Source of the DNA: a bacterium
GTDB lineage: Bacteria; 4484-113; JAGGVC01
NCBI GenBank assembly: GCA_039961635.1
Contig: JABRWB010000027.1
Coordinates: forward strand, 1 to 45,000
Direction of reading: 5' to 3'
DNA length: 45,000 nt
Shown here: piece after piece, positions 32,771-41,991 of the stretch
Layout of the letters: each line of letters begins with the position of its first letter
Position numbering within the stretch: the stretch's first letter is position 1
Translations under genes and position numbers: made by a program
Notes under the pieces: model-generated
What the model saw: only the letters and a program-made list of their open reading frames with translations
Database searches by the model: none
What the model was told of the DNA's origin: nothing

Positions 32771-33526
32771 TTACGCCTCCTTCTCCACTGTGCGCCTTTT
32801 TCGTGCGATATGAAGCGATACCGCTCCAGGGAAGAATCTCCGAACTTCAACCTCGCCGAAACCGGAGCCTATCAGCTCCGCGGCAAGCTCCCTTTCGCGC
32901 GGAAACCTCTTTAGCGACTTGATCAGCCACAGGTACTTTTTCGGATCGCCGGTGAAAAAGAACGAAAAGATGGGCATCACAATCCAAAAATAAAACGCGA
33001 ACAGAGGAGAAAGCCATGGCGACACCGGCCTGCCGAGATCCAGCACTACGAACGCACCGTCCTGCCTCAGAACCCTGGCGACTTCGCGCTCGGCCTTTTG
33101 CCGCTCGGGAATGTTCCTTAGCCCGAACGCGACTGTGACAAGATCCACGCTCGAATCCGGAATCCCGGTTAAGTCTGTCGCGTCGCCGAAAACGAATCCC
33201 GGGCGGAATTCCGCACTGCTCTTGGCCACCCGCTTTCTTGCCACAGCAAGCATGGATTCCGAAAAATCCAGGCCTGTTACGTCCGCACCCGGGCACATTC
33301 TTTTTGCCAAAAACGCAAGATCGCCCGTTCCAGTGCAGATGTCAAGCATCCAGGCACCGGGTACAAGCTTGCCAGAAGCCGCGATCGCGCTGCGCTTCCA
33401 AGTTCTGTGAAGGCCGAAACTTATGAGGTCGTTGCCTAGATCGTAAACAGGCGCGAGTTTGGAAAACAACTCGTGAACCTGCGCCCGGATTTTCGAAGTG
33501 TCGAATGCGATGCTGCCAGATTCCAT
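32771..33526 (-). CDS. menG: Demethylmenaquinone methyltransferase (MenG/UbiE type)
   Basis: The 251-residue SAM enzyme methylates demethylmenaquinone (or the ubiquinone precursor) at the membrane surface. The family signature VYDLGNDLISFGLHRTWKR near residue 28 is followed by the SAM motif LDICTGTGDLAFLAK and the second signature VDLVTVAFGLRNIPERQKA. The segment FVVLDLGRPVSPWLSPLFAFYF completes the family. Menaquinone is more likely than ubiquinone in an anaerobe, but the sequence does not settle it. It overlaps the mutL stop by one base and precedes rex by eight. Confidence 0.9.
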   Translation of the reverse strand: MESGSIAFDTSKIRAQVHELFSKLAPVYDLGNDLISFGLHRTWKRSAIAASGKLVPGAWMLDICTGTGDLAFLAKRMCPGADVTGLDFSESMLAVARKRVAKSSAEFRPGFVFGDATDLTGIPDSSVDLVTVAFGLRNIPERQKAEREVARVLRQDGAFVVLDLGRPVSPWLSPLFAFYFWIVMPIFSFFFTGDPKKYLWLIKSLKRFPRERELAAELIGSGFGEVEVRRFFPGAVSLHIARKRRTVEKEA

Positions 33527-35487
33527 TACGTGCGGCGGAACATCCGCCCGATCTCCTTGACATCTAGCCGAATCACGGTCGGACGTCCGTGAGGACAGCT
33601 GAATGTGTCCTCGGCGTTCGTTAAACTTTTCACTAGCGAGGACATTTCTTCACTGCCAAGCGGATCGCCGGCCTTAACGGCCGCCTTGCAAGCAGCCGTC
33701 GCTGCGGCATGCTTGACCATTTCATTATAACTTCGCTCCACGCCGCCAACAAGCAATTCGTCCACAATAAGGCGAAAAATATCGGGGCTTATTCTGTCAG
33801 CCAGCAGAGCGGGAACCTCCCTCAACAAAAGCGTATCCTCGCCGAAGACCTCAGCGCCGAAACCCAGTCGGTTAAGCACCGTCAAATATCCTTCGGCGGC
33901 CTTTGCCTGGTCGGGCCTGATCGAAAGCAGCATCGGAAAAACGAGCGTCTGGCGGTCCACGCCCTCGGACCGGGCGGTCATCTGGCGGTAAATCCCCTCG
34001 AAAATAATGCGCTCGTGAGCCGAATGCTGGTCTATAAGGTAAACGGCATCTTCTCCCAGCAGCACTATATATGTATTTGCCACTTGACCTACAATAATTG
34101 CTTTTTTTATATCCAGTTCCATTTCCGCAAAAGAGGCGGCAGACCCCGTCGAGGCGATCGCAAAGCTACGCGATGGTACATCGCTTGTGTTTTCTTCAAT
34201 TTCCGGTTCTTTCTCGGCCGAAAGAGTGTAAAGCGGCACCGCTCGCATGCGCGACCCCGCAGTTTCGAAATCGGGAAGTCGCGAATATTCGCCGTCCTTT
34301 TGAATCGACTTTCCGGCAGCAAAGTCGATAATCGCGCCTTCAACAAAATCCGCTGCCAACTCCACAGATTCGGGCACGTCAAGCGGCGAATGCTCGACCG
34401 GCGCCGGTATCTCGTCGAACCGGAAAATCTTTGCAAGCTTTGCTTTCCGGTCCGCAGCTCCTTCAGCAAGCGCGCGTTTTATTCCTGCAGTCATCAGCCC
34501 GTAAATCTGCTGGGTATTGCTGAAGTCCACTTCGTACTTGGACGGATGGATGTTTACGTCGATTTCCGAAGGAGGCACGTCTAATAAAAGCACGCATAGC
34601 CCGTGCTTGCCGGGACTCATATGCTCGCGGAAACCATCGTCAACGGCGCGAAAAAACAGCTTGTTGCGCACAGGCCGCCTGTTCACGAAAAAGTGCTGGC
34701 CGCTTCGGGTGCTCCTGTGAAATTGCGGCTTCGCGATGACGCCTTTGATACCGAGCGAGATAGCCTTGCCTTCGATTGTATCCTCTGCGCGAATTCCGGG
34801 CGTGTGGGCATAATTCACTTCAAGCACCTCGCGCGCCGCCTCCGCATCGAAGAGTTTCACAAGCACTTCTGCAATCGAGCCGTCGCCGCGCGTGGCAAAA
34901 ACCTCGCGTCCTTCCGAAGCGAACCGCCACGCAACCTCCGGATATGCTAGAGCATATTCAAGCAACAGCTGCGTAATGAAATTCACCTCGGTGCTTTTCG
35001 CTTTTAGGAATTTCCGCCGGACGGGCGTGTTGAAAAAAAGGTCGGTCACTTCGACCGAAGTCCCGGGATTGTAGGCCAGTTTGCCCGAATCCACGGTTTC
35101 TCCCGCCTCCGCGTAAACAAATGAACCGGTGGAATCGTGTTGGCGCCTGGATGTCAATTTCAGCTTGGAAATGGCGGCAATGCTGTAAAGCGCCTCGCCG
35201 CGAAAGCCCAAGGTGTGCTTTCGCGTGAGGTCGGCTGCGCGCTCGATTTTGCTTGTGCAATGCTGGGATAATGCCGCCGGTATTTCGTCCTCGGCGATTC
35301 CGCTTCCATCGTCGGTTACAACTATTTTGCCTTTCCCTCCGTCCTCGATTTCGATTTCAATGCGACGCGCGCCCGCGTCCAGAGCGTTCTCCACAAGCTC
35401 TTTCACGACGCTCGCGGGACGTTCGACAACCTCGCCGGCGCATATTTTGTCTATTTCGCTTTGGGGCAGTTTGAGGATTTTTGCCAC
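33526..35487 (-). CDS. mutL: DNA mismatch repair protein MutL, endonuclease type
   Basis: The 653-residue GHKL ATPase coordinates mismatch repair. N-terminal motifs are NALDAGARRIEIEIEDGG, VTDDGSGI and TLGFRGEALYSIAAI. The C-terminal domain holds the metal-binding endonuclease motif DQHSAHERIIFE (Ser in place of the usual second Ala) and the CPHGRP motif, so it should nick DNA itself as in bacteria without MutH. The start is GTG 35487; TACCAT ends six bases before it and TTGACG lies 17 bases further up, so the message is probably leaderless. MutS is not in the window. First gene of the mutL-menG-rex operon. Confidence 0.95.
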   Translation of the reverse strand: MAKILKLPQSEIDKICAGEVVERPASVVKELVENALDAGARRIEIEIEDGGKGKIVVTDDGSGIAEDEIPAALSQHCTSKIERAADLTRKHTLGFRGEALYSIAAISKLKLTSRRQHDSTGSFVYAEAGETVDSGKLAYNPGTSVEVTDLFFNTPVRRKFLKAKSTEVNFITQLLLEYALAYPEVAWRFASEGREVFATRGDGSIAEVLVKLFDAEAAREVLEVNYAHTPGIRAEDTIEGKAISLGIKGVIAKPQFHRSTRSGQHFFVNRRPVRNKLFFRAVDDGFREHMSPGKHGLCVLLLDVPPSEIDVNIHPSKYEVDFSNTQQIYGLMTAGIKRALAEGAADRKAKLAKIFRFDEIPAPVEHSPLDVPESVELAADFVEGAIIDFAAGKSIQKDGEYSRLPDFETAGSRMRAVPLYTLSAEKEPEIEENTSDVPSRSFAIASTGSAASFAEMELDIKKAIIVGQVANTYIVLLGEDAVYLIDQHSAHERIIFEGIYRQMTARSEGVDRQTLVFPMLLSIRPDQAKAAEGYLTVLNRLGFGAEVFGEDTLLLREVPALLADRISPDIFRLIVDELLVGGVERSYNEMVKHAAATAACKAAVKAGDPLGSEEMSSLVKSLTNAEDTFSCPHGRPTVIRLDVKEIGRMFRRT

Positions 35488-35493
35488 GGAAGA

Positions 35494-35522
35494 ATGGTAA
35501 CGGCGGCAGGCGCGTCCGTCAA
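35494..35522 (-). promoter_or_regulatory. Promoter of mutL-menG-rex, leaderless type
   Basis: On the minus strand TTGACG (35517-35522) and TACCAT (35494-35499) are exactly 17 bases apart. The -10 box ends six bases before GTG 35487 and no ribosome site lies between. Confidence 0.7.
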
Positions 35523-35554
35523 GGCTGAAATCGCCCCCAATCAGGCAGTTGGGC

Positions 35555-35560
35555 TATAAT
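35555..35560 (+). promoter_or_regulatory. -10 box of the zinc-ribbon-like gene
   Basis: TATAAT lies 17 bases before ATG 35578; GAGGTG between them can serve as a ribosome site, so the leader is very short but present. No clear -35 box. Confidence 0.45.
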
Positions 35561-35577
35561 TCAGTCGAGGTGTCAGG

Positions 35578-36126
35578 ATGGATTGCCCGATTTGCTTCGC
35601 GCCGATGGAGTTTTACGAGTCGCTGTCCGATTGGACCGCTCGCGGAATCCGCGAGATCTGGTCGGACCACTACGAGTATCCAAACTTCAGCGCGATCCAG
35701 CTGATTCGCGAATTCGGCGGGCTTTGGCATTGCTCGGCGGATTTCGCTGTTATAAGCGCTGCCGATCCGAGCGTCAACAATTTCGATCGGCTACTTAGAA
35801 AATACACTGACCAAATAGAGCAGGCAAGGGAAAAGATCAAGGCGCTTATCAAGCAGAGCGACTCGACCAAGTCCGCGATTATGCGCATAGATTTTGCCAA
35901 AAATCCAAATCTCGAAATGGTGACCATCGAAGGCAAGCTGAAGGATCTTATCGAGATAAGCATAATAAACGCTGTCGAGTACAAGAACACGCGCAAGAAA
36001 TACCTTCGCCGCGATCTGCTCAACCAGATGCTCGGAATCACCGATGACACGCCCCTGAAGCGCGGTGCCGTATACTTGCTGGAAAAGCGAGAGGACGGCA
36101 CAAGCGAGGTGTCGAAGGTGATTTAG
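35578..36126 (+). CDS. Hypothetical protein with N-terminal CxxC
   Basis: I do not recognise this 182-residue protein. It begins with CPICFAP (C3, C6), like half of a zinc ribbon, and the only candidate partner is C52 in LWHCSAD, so four-ligand zinc binding is doubtful. Residues 70-100 form a likely coiled coil (LLRKYTDQIEQAREKIKALIKQ). The rest is mixed helix and strand (MVTIEGKLKDLIEISIINAVEYKNTRKKYLRRDLL has alternating charges). It ends with YLLEKREDGTSEVSKV. It has its own promoter and ribosome site. Divergent from mutL and 27 bases before the OsmC-like gene, but these neighbours give no clear hint. Confidence 0.75.
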   Translation: MDCPICFAPMEFYESLSDWTARGIREIWSDHYEYPNFSAIQLIREFGGLWHCSADFAVISAADPSVNNFDRLLRKYTDQIEQAREKIKALIKQSDSTKSAIMRIDFAKNPNLEMVTIEGKLKDLIEISIINAVEYKNTRKKYLRRDLLNQMLGITDDTPLKRGAVYLLEKREDGTSEVSKVI

Positions 36127-36153
36127 TCTTCAGTTCCAGTAAGGATACTGCAT

Positions 36154-36555
36154 ATGTCGAAGAAAATCGAAATATCACGCGTGGGCAAGCTCACTTTCAA
36201 GGCCGTCGTCCCGGGCCACACGTTTCTCGCGAGCGAACCGGAGCATGTCGGCGGACCGGACGCCGCGCCCACTCCGGGGCAATATCTCGTGGCTTCGATA
36301 GGCTTGTGCAAGAGCATGTACGCGGAGCTTTTTTGCGCGCGCCACGAGATTCCCATGGACGGATTCAGGATTAGCCTTGAGTACGACCAGGATCCGCGCA
36401 CGACCCAGGTACAGAGCCTCTCCATCCACGTCAGGTATCCAACGATGCTTCCCGAAGGCCAGCGGGAGAAGTTCATCGCGTTTTTGGAAAAATGCGCCGT
36501 GCAGAAGGCGATAACCGAGGGATTCCCGATCACGCTGACCCACGGAATCGAATAG
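36154..36555 (+). CDS. OsmC/Ohr-family protein
   Basis: The 133-residue cytosolic protein belongs to the thiol-dependent peroxidase family OsmC/Ohr. The two redox cysteines are present: one in VASIGLCKSMYAELF (about residue 52) and one in FLEKCAVQKAI (about 115). The family usually detoxifies organic peroxides as a dimer; some members have other substrates. It lacks the longer N-terminus of Ohr, so a generic OsmC name is safer. AAGGA lies eight bases before the ATG. A short hairpin (36554-36568, AGCGCG/CGCGCT) overlaps its stop but has no T-run. Confidence 0.85.
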   Translation: MSKKIEISRVGKLTFKAVVPGHTFLASEPEHVGGPDAAPTPGQYLVASIGLCKSMYAELFCARHEIPMDGFRISLEYDQDPRTTQVQSLSIHVRYPTMLPEGQREKFIAFLEKCAVQKAITEGFPITLTHGIE

Positions 36556-36612
36556 CGCGAAACGCGCTCCTACCGAAGCATAAAGGAATTAATCAATGGA
36601 AGGATGAACAAA

Positions 36613-36687
36613 TCGGGCGGGGGAGATTTGAACTCCCGACCTCAGCGTCCCGAACGCTGCGCTCTAACCGGGCTGAGCCACCGCCCG
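36613..36687 (-). tRNA. tRNA-Pro (CGG anticodon)
   Basis: The 75-base cloverleaf pairs fully: acceptor CGGGCGG/CCGCCCG, D arm GCTC/GAGC, anticodon arm CAGCG/CGCTG with loop TTCGGGA, T arm GGGAG/CTCCC with TTCAAAT loop. The anticodon CGG is at 36650-36652 and reads CCG. The C1-G72 pair fits tRNA-Pro. The discriminator is A and CCA is not encoded. Confidence 0.96.
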
Positions 36688-36701
36688 ACGGCGGGGCAGA
36701 A

Positions 36702-36730
36702 ATTTTATCACACAGCCGCCCGCCACGCAA
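36702..36730 (-). promoter_or_regulatory. Promoter of tRNA-Pro
   Basis: On the minus strand TTGCGT (36725-36730) and TAAAAT (36702-36707) are 17 bases apart; the tRNA begins 14 bases after the -10 box. TAAAAT is the same box as before the CAU tRNA and rsmG. Confidence 0.7.
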
Positions 36731-37014
36731 AATCGGTAACGGCTTCAAGCAATCACATTCCAACCGCCCGCGCCGGGAGTGAGATGCTCGCGCCGGTTTT
36801 CGCTCCGCCATTGAGAGGTTAAAAGTGCAAGCTGGTGTCAGCCCAAAAATGGCTCTTAACTGCCTGGCCAGCCCATCTCAATATGTTTGCAATCCAGCGG
36901 GATGGCAATTCGGCATTTTGGAGATAGTAATTTCGTTTGCCCTCATCGAGGAAAAACGTCAAGAAGCATAATAAGTCGGATAGGTGCAAACTAAACGGCG
37001 CTGAAACTTTCCGC
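36731..37014. other. Intergenic stretch without recognised features
   Basis: About 280 bases between the tRNA-Pro promoter and the cyclase promoter. Short open frames here show no family traits or ribosome sites, and I see no repeat or stable structure worth naming. Confidence 0.6.
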
Positions 37015-37043
37015 TTGCCCCGCAGCCCGGCCGCGCGTATAAT
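37015..37043 (+). promoter_or_regulatory. Promoter of the CNB-cyclase gene
   Basis: TTGCCC (37015-37020) and a perfect TATAAT (37038-37043) are 17 bases apart. The leader of about 27 bases contains GAGGTG before the TTG start at 37077. Confidence 0.75.
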
Positions 37044-37076
37044 CTAACCCGCCGCCGCGAACCGTGAGGTGACGCA

Positions 37077-38285
37077 TTGCAGAAGAAAATTGCCGAGCTA
37101 ACGCCCCGGGAAATCGCCCGCGAGCTTTTGTCGTTCGATATCTTCGCGGACTTGACCGGCGAAGACCTGCGCGACCTCGTTTCAAAGGTTAAGGTGGTCG
37201 CCCCGCCGGACGGAGAGTACATCCTCCACGAAGGCCAGCCATCCACGAAAATCCATTTCATTTACCACGGGCGCGCGGACGTGTTCAAATCCATCGGTCC
37301 GAGGCGCCTCAAGATCGCATCCCTCGGCCGGGGCGAGTTCTTCGGCGAGATCGGCATAATCCTGCAGTGCCCAGCGACTGCGACCGTCCGCGCGAAAAGC
37401 GATTTGATCCTGTTCACCGTTGAAGGCGATGTGCTTTTGGACTTTATGGATCGCTACACGAGCATATTCTTTCGTCTCTTCCGGATAAGCTCGGAGCGCT
37501 TGTCCAACAACAACCTGTTCCAGATTCGGAACCTTGTCGAGGAGCTGGATTTTTATCTGAAAAGGTTCATGAATGTTCAGGACATCTGGCACTTTCTCCC
37601 AAGCGATCTGGTGGTGCGCGCCTTGCAAGGCGACATGTCCGAGGCGATGAAGGCGCGGCAGGAATTTTTGACGGTTCTGTTTCTGGACATCCGCCACTAC
37701 ACGATTTTCGCGGAATCGCACAATCCCGATGAAGTATTGGCCGAGCTGAACAAGCTGATGGGAAGGTTCGCGCGCGTGATAAACCGGCATCGCGGGCAAG
37801 TTGACAAGTTCCTTGGCGACGGGCTAATGGCGGTATTCAAGCGCGAGAGCGGCAAGCGGGCGAACGCCGCCAACGCGGTGCGCGCGTCGATCGACATAAT
37901 GAAAGAGCTGCGCGAGCACAACAGGGAGCGCGCAAGGTGGCTGGAAGAGGAATTCTACGTGGGGATCGGCCTGGACAGCGGGATAGTGACATTCGGCAAC
38001 GTGGGGGTGCAGAGCCAGGTAATGAACTCGACAGTGATAGGCGACACCGTTAACGTAGCGTCCAGGCTGGCTTCTTTCGAACGAAACAACCGTGTGATTC
38101 TTACCGAGGCGACGTGGAAGCTGGCCAAGCCGGAGCTGAAAGGCGTCAAGTTCACGCCGAAGGAGGAGGTGACCCTGGCGGGACGGCTGCGAACCGTAAA
38201 CGTCGTGCGAATCGACACTTCCGCCACGTGGGAGGGAGAGTACAAGCGCGAGAGGGCCGCGGCGCTAAAGGAAGAGCAGGCCTAA
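37077..38285 (+). CDS. Class III nucleotide cyclase with N-terminal CNB-like domain
   Basis: The 402-residue soluble protein joins a cyclic-nucleotide-binding-like domain (about residues 18-130) to a class III adenylate/guanylate cyclase domain (about 195-378). The catalytic set looks complete: metal-binding D204 (FLDIRHYT) and D248 (KFLGDG), K244, and D323, N327 and R330 in [10 protein letters not shown]. In the CNB domain FFGEIGII is kept, but the phosphate-binding Arg of the 'PRxAT' motif is Ala100 in CPATATVRA. Ligand binding may be lost or changed. K244 and D323 favour ATP over GTP. The start is TTG 37077, supported by a promoter and GAGGTG. It overlaps the convergent SDR gene by four bases. 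Confidence 0.9.
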   Translation: MQKKIAELTPREIARELLSFDIFADLTGEDLRDLVSKVKVVAPPDGEYILHEGQPSTKIHFIYHGRADVFKSIGPRRLKIASLGRGEFFGEIGIILQCPATATVRAKSDLILFTVEGDVLLDFMDRYTSIFFRLFRISSERLSNNNLFQIRNLVEELDFYLKRFMNVQDIWHFLPSDLVVRALQGDMSEAMKARQEFLTVLFLDIRHYTIFAESHNPDEVLAELNKLMGRFARVINRHRGQVDKFLGDGLMAVFKRESGKRANAANAVRASIDIMKELREHNRERARWLEEEFYVGIGLDSGIVTFGNVGVQSQVMNSTVIGDTVNVASRLASFERNNRVILTEATWKLAKPELKGVKFTPKEEVTLAGRLRTVNVVRIDTSATWEGEYKRERAAALKEEQA

Positions 38286-39028
38286 AGCAGCGTGCCGCCG
38301 TCCACCGGAAGGACGGCGCCTGTAACGAACGACGACTCGGGCGAGAGCAGAAACCAGACCGCCGAAGCGATTTCATCCGGTCGGCCGAGCCTGCCGAGCG
38401 GGATTTTGGAAGCGGCGCGGGCGGCGGTATCGCTCCACCTTTCACCGGCGTACTCGATCACGGCTTCGGTTTCGGTATAGCCGGGGGCGACTGCGTTGAC
38501 GCGTACTCCGTGCGGTGCGAGTTCGAGCGCGTACGAACGCGCCAGGTGGGAAACGCCCGCTTTCATCGCTGCGTAAGCGTGGGACGAGCTCGGTTTCAGT
38601 CCGCTTACGCTGGAAACCACGACCGCGCTGCCGCGCGCGGCCTTGAGAAAGGGCGCGGCGTGCTTCAATGTAAGGAACGAAGAGCGAAGATTGTCGCGGT
38701 ACATCCGGTCCAGCTCGTCCGCCGGAGTCGATTCAAGCGAGCCGGAAGCGTATTTCCCCGCGTTGGCGACCAGATAATCCAAGCGGCCTTTATTGCCGCA
38801 GACAGCTGCGAAAAAGGATTCGACGGCGGCCTCGTCGTTAAGGTCGAGAGCGAATGTGCTCGCTTCGAATCCAAGTGCGAGGAGCCGCGTGCGGGCTTCT
38901 TCGGCCGCGTTTTCGGTACGCGCGGTAATCACGACGTCGGAATATTCCGCGGCAATCCGCCGCGCTATCGCGAATCCGATGCCGCGCGACGCTCCGGTGA
39001 CAATTGCAAGCTTGCGATCCGTTGGCAT
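38282..39028 (-). CDS. SDR-family oxidoreductase
   Basis: The 248-residue classical short-chain dehydrogenase uses NAD(P)H on an unknown alcohol or ketone. The dinucleotide motif TGASRGIG is at residues 11-18, [13 protein letters not shown] carries the NAG motif, and the catalytic Ser and YxxxK are in VVVSSVSGL and HAYAAMKAG. The C-terminal [14 protein letters not shown] is standard. FabG-like 3-oxoacyl-ACP reductase is possible, but no fatty-acid genes adjoin. The ATG at 39028 lacks a ribosome site; TGCTACACT ends six bases upstream, a leaderless layout. Confidence 0.9.
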   Translation of the reverse strand: MPTDRKLAIVTGASRGIGFAIARRIAAEYSDVVITARTENAAEEARTRLLALGFEASTFALDLNDEAAVESFFAAVCGNKGRLDYLVANAGKYASGSLESTPADELDRMYRDNLRSSFLTLKHAAPFLKAARGSAVVVSSVSGLKPSSSHAYAAMKAGVSHLARSYALELAPHGVRVNAVAPGYTETEAVIEYAGERWSDTAARAASKIPLGRLGRPDEIASAVWFLLSPESSFVTGAVLPVDGGTLL

Positions 39029-39034
39029 AAGGAA

Positions 39035-39043
39035 AGTGTAGCA
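39035..39043 (-). promoter_or_regulatory. Extended -10 promoter of the SDR gene, leaderless type
   Basis: On the minus strand TGCTACACT ends six bases before ATG 39028. No Shine-Dalgarno sequence lies between. Confidence 0.5.
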
Positions 39044-39090
39044 GTCACGTACGTAAATCGTACCCGGCGATATACGCGGAGCCGTCCGGG

Positions 39091-39096
39091 TATTAA
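39091..39096 (+). promoter_or_regulatory. Possible -10 box of the YyaL gene
   Basis: TATTAA ends six bases before GTG 39103. The match is weaker than at other leaderless genes, but the spacing is identical and no ribosome site is present. Confidence 0.35.
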
Positions 39097-39102
39097 TGCT
39101 AA

Positions 39103-41154
39103 GTGACCGTAAATCTTACGCAAACAAATCCTGGACACTCCAGCAGGAAGAAGCTGGCCGCGTTCTCGCTGGCCGCGGCAATACTCGTTCTTGCGGGAAT
39201 GTGGTACGCCGGAAGGCGGGGGATTATCGCGCTCGATTTCGGCGGGCGAAACAAAGGCGGTGCGAAAGTGTCGGTAGAAAACAAGGTATCGGGGCCTGGC
39301 GCGGGCTACTTGGAAGGTCTGGCGGCAAGTCCGGTGCGAAACAAGCGGGATCATGAAATCAATTGGATGGATTGGGGAGAAGAAGCGTTTGAGCGGGCGA
39401 AGCAAGAAGGCAAGCTGCTGCTGCTTGACTTGACCGCGCCGTGGTGTCACTGGTGCCATGTGATGGACGAGACCACCTATTCCACGCCGGAAGTGATCGA
39501 CTTTATTAACAAGCACTTTGTTGCGATTAGGGTGGACGCGGACAGGCATCCGGAGGTTGAAAAAGCGTACATCAGCGGCGGATGGCCGACAACAGCGATA
39601 CTTCTTCAAAGCGGCGAGACGTTGGCAAGCCTGACCTACGTTCCGCCGGATCGCATGATGGACTGGATGCAGCAGGTTTTGGAAGCCTACGAGGAACAAA
39701 AGGACGATATCGCCGGCAAGGTGGCGGCGCAGCGCGCGGGATTTCTGGCACAGGCGGAAACCGCGGCCGCTTCGGGCAATCTTCCGGATGCACACGCCGT
39801 ATCGCTCCGCCTTACCGGCGCGATCCTCGACAGCTTCGACGAGCAGTACGGCGGATTCGGCGCAGAGGAAAACGGTTTCAAACCGAAGTTCCCACAGCCC
39901 GCGGTTGCGGAAACGTTGATGGCGATTTTGTCGGATAGAGAAGACAAGATTATCCGCGACACGCTTTCACTAACGTTGGAAAAGCAGCGCGGAATAATCG
40001 ATCCGGTCTGGGGCGGATTTTTCCGGTACAGCGTGGACCGACAATGGAAAACGCCGCACTACGAGAAAATGCTGGGTGATCAGGCGAACTTGCTATTGAA
40101 TTACTTGCATTACTGGCAGTTAACGGATGACGCGTGGGCAAAGGATGTATGTCTCGACATCGTACGGTATGTCGAAAACTGGCTTTCCGGACCGGAATGG
40201 GAGCTTTGGGCAAGCCAGGACGCCGATCTTGGCAGCCACGACGCAAGCGCGCTGTTTATGCCGGGCGAGGAGTACTTTCCGAAAGGAGACGCGGAGAGGC
40301 GTAAGTTGGGCATTCCGCATATAGACAAGGATGTGCTGGCCACCTGGTCGGCGAAAATGGCCGCGGCACTAATCGAATACGGGGCGGCGACAGAAAACTG
40401 GGACTACGTCATTAAAGGCGAGCGGACGCTGTCCGGCATAGCGGATAAAATGAAATCCGCGGATGGATGGATCAGGCACAGTCTGAAAAGAGATGACCAG
40501 GAAAAACCAACGCTTTCCGATCAGACGGCGTATGGGATTGCTGCTTTAAAGGCCCACGCATTCACGGGAAAACTCGAATGGCTGGATTCTGCGATCGAGA
40601 TGGGGAATACTGTGATTTCGCTATTTGAAGACACACAATCCGGGGGATACTATTTCCAGCCGTTCGATCCGAAAGCGAAGGGCAATTTGCTGTTCCTCGG
40701 CAAACCGTTCGAGGAAAACTGCGAAGCCGCGCGGTTCCTTTCGGATCTAGCGCGCGTTACCGGAGATTCCAAATACGCGGAATCGGCAAAGCGGGCTCTG
40801 GAGTTTGCCAGCGCGGGATATGCGAAGTACGGCCACATGGCCGCGCCGTTCTATCTCGCTCTGCGCTCTTTAGAGGAAATCGATCCAAAGCTCGTGGTGG
40901 TTTTGGCTGACGGAAAGCAGCCCGACGAAAAGGAGCTTGTGGAGCTGGCACGATTTGGAACACGCGGAACAGTTGTTAGATTCCTGAACACCGACTCCGG
41001 CAAATCTGAAATAAAGCTGGGTGACCTTGTCTTTCCGGCGGCTGACGAGTCAAAGGTTTATCTTTGCGTGGGTACAACCTGCTTCAGCCCGGTTTCGCTT
41101 GGCGAAAAGGGGCTGGCCGGCAAATTAAATAAGTTGGCAGATAGGAAACGATAG
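39103..41154 (+). CDS. Membrane-anchored YyaL/DUF255 thioredoxin-domain protein
   Basis: The 683-residue protein belongs to the YyaL/SPATA20 family: a thioredoxin-like DUF255 domain followed by a six-hairpin alpha/alpha barrel. An N-terminal membrane segment (residues 19-36, [18 protein letters not shown]) is not typical of the family and puts the rest outside the cytoplasm or in a lipoprotein-like position. The redox motif is WCHWCHVM (C115, C118), followed by [14 protein letters not shown] and [10 protein letters not shown]. The barrel holds [22 protein letters not shown]. The reaction of the family is not well defined. The peroxiredoxin gene follows by 80 bases and may share its redox role. 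Confidence 0.88.
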   Translation: MTVNLTQTNPGHSSRKKLAAFSLAAAILVLAGMWYAGRRGIIALDFGGRNKGGAKVSVENKVSGPGAGYLEGLAASPVRNKRDHEINWMDWGEEAFERAKQEGKLLLLDLTAPWCHWCHVMDETTYSTPEVIDFINKHFVAIRVDADRHPEVEKAYISGGWPTTAILLQSGETLASLTYVPPDRMMDWMQQVLEAYEEQKDDIAGKVAAQRAGFLAQAETAAASGNLPDAHAVSLRLTGAILDSFDEQYGGFGAEENGFKPKFPQPAVAETLMAILSDREDKIIRDTLSLTLEKQRGIIDPVWGGFFRYSVDRQWKTPHYEKMLGDQANLLLNYLHYWQLTDDAWAKDVCLDIVRYVENWLSGPEWELWASQDADLGSHDASALFMPGEEYFPKGDAERRKLGIPHIDKDVLATWSAKMAAALIEYGAATENWDYVIKGERTLSGIADKMKSADGWIRHSLKRDDQEKPTLSDQTAYGIAALKAHAFTGKLEWLDSAIEMGNTVISLFEDTQSGGYYFQPFDPKAKGNLLFLGKPFEENCEAARFLSDLARVTGDSKYAESAKRALEFASAGYAKYGHMAAPFYLALRSLEEIDPKLVVVLADGKQPDEKELVELARFGTRGTVVRFLNTDSGKSEIKLGDLVFPAADESKVYLCVGTTCFSPVSLGEKGLAGKLNKLADRKR

Positions 41155-41234
41155 TCTAGTCCGCATGCCGGTATCAGCAATTGCCGAAACCGGTTCCGAA
41201 GAATTTTTGGCTGGAACCGGATTCGAATAAATCT

Positions 41235-41957
41235 ATGGCGGTGAGGTTGTTGAATCGCTTTTCTCAAAAAGTGCCCCGCATGGCATCGGTAAGCATCGTA
41301 GGCGGTTTCATACTGCTGTTGTTAATCGCGTTTTTCCTTATATCGCAAGATCTTGCGGCCGAAGACAAGCTTCCGTTTAATAAAGGAGACGCCGCGCCGT
41401 CGTTCGCGGTGAAGGATTCCGAAGGCAAAACATACAAAAGCGAGGAGCTGTACAAAACGGGGCCGGTGCTTTTAATCTTTTATCCCGGCGACGAGACTCC
41501 TGGATGCACCAAACAGCTATGTGCGGTGCGTGACGACTATGCAATGTTTGCAGAACACGGGATTCTTCCGTTCGGCGTGAACAACGCGGATGCCGAATCG
41601 CACAACCGGTTTATCGAGAAACAGGATTTTCAATTCCCGATTTTCGTGGATGAAGGATTCAAAGTCTCGAAAGCAATCGGCGCGTACAAGAACGGCGATC
41701 CGCATATCACGCGCACGGTCGTGCTGGTAGGCAAAGGCGGCAAAATCCTATTCTACGAGCGCGGAATGCCGGAGCATTCGGCGATCATGAATGCGTTTCA
41801 TGAATCCATGGGCGGCGAATGTCCGGTCTGCGCCGCTGCGGCGGAAAGCGCGCAAGGCGCGGCTTCGACTGCCGGTTCCGGAAGCGCGAATGAAACAGGG
41901 TGCTCCTGCGGCGCGGGATGCGGATGCGGCGGCAATCCCTGCAAGTGCCACGGCTAG
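41235..41957 (+). CDS. Membrane-anchored Bcp-type peroxiredoxin with Cys-rich tail
   Basis: The 240-residue protein reduces peroxides with thiols. An N-terminal membrane segment (about residues 19-37) anchors it outside. The peroxidatic Cys91 and resolving Cys96 are in the Bcp-type motif TPGCTKQLCAVRD. HITRTVVLVGKGGKI completes the fold. After about residue 195 an added tail carries CPVC, an Ala/Ser-rich linker and CSCGAGCGCGGNPCKCHG, with nine cysteines in the last 45 residues including CPVC. This is not part of any peroxiredoxin I know and may bind metal. The start is uncertain: ATG 41235 is preferred, with TTG 41181 and ATG 41280 as options; no ribosome site is seen. Confidence 0.85.
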   Translation: MAVRLLNRFSQKVPRMASVSIVGGFILLLLIAFFLISQDLAAEDKLPFNKGDAAPSFAVKDSEGKTYKSEELYKTGPVLLIFYPGDETPGCTKQLCAVRDDYAMFAEHGILPFGVNNADAESHNRFIEKQDFQFPIFVDEGFKVSKAIGAYKNGDPHITRTVVLVGKGGKILFYERGMPEHSAIMNAFHESMGGECPVCAAAAESAQGAASTAGSGSANETGCSCGAGCGCGGNPCKCHG

Positions 41958-41991
41958 GCGGCATTTTGCGAAAAAAAAAGTTTCCATCTCC

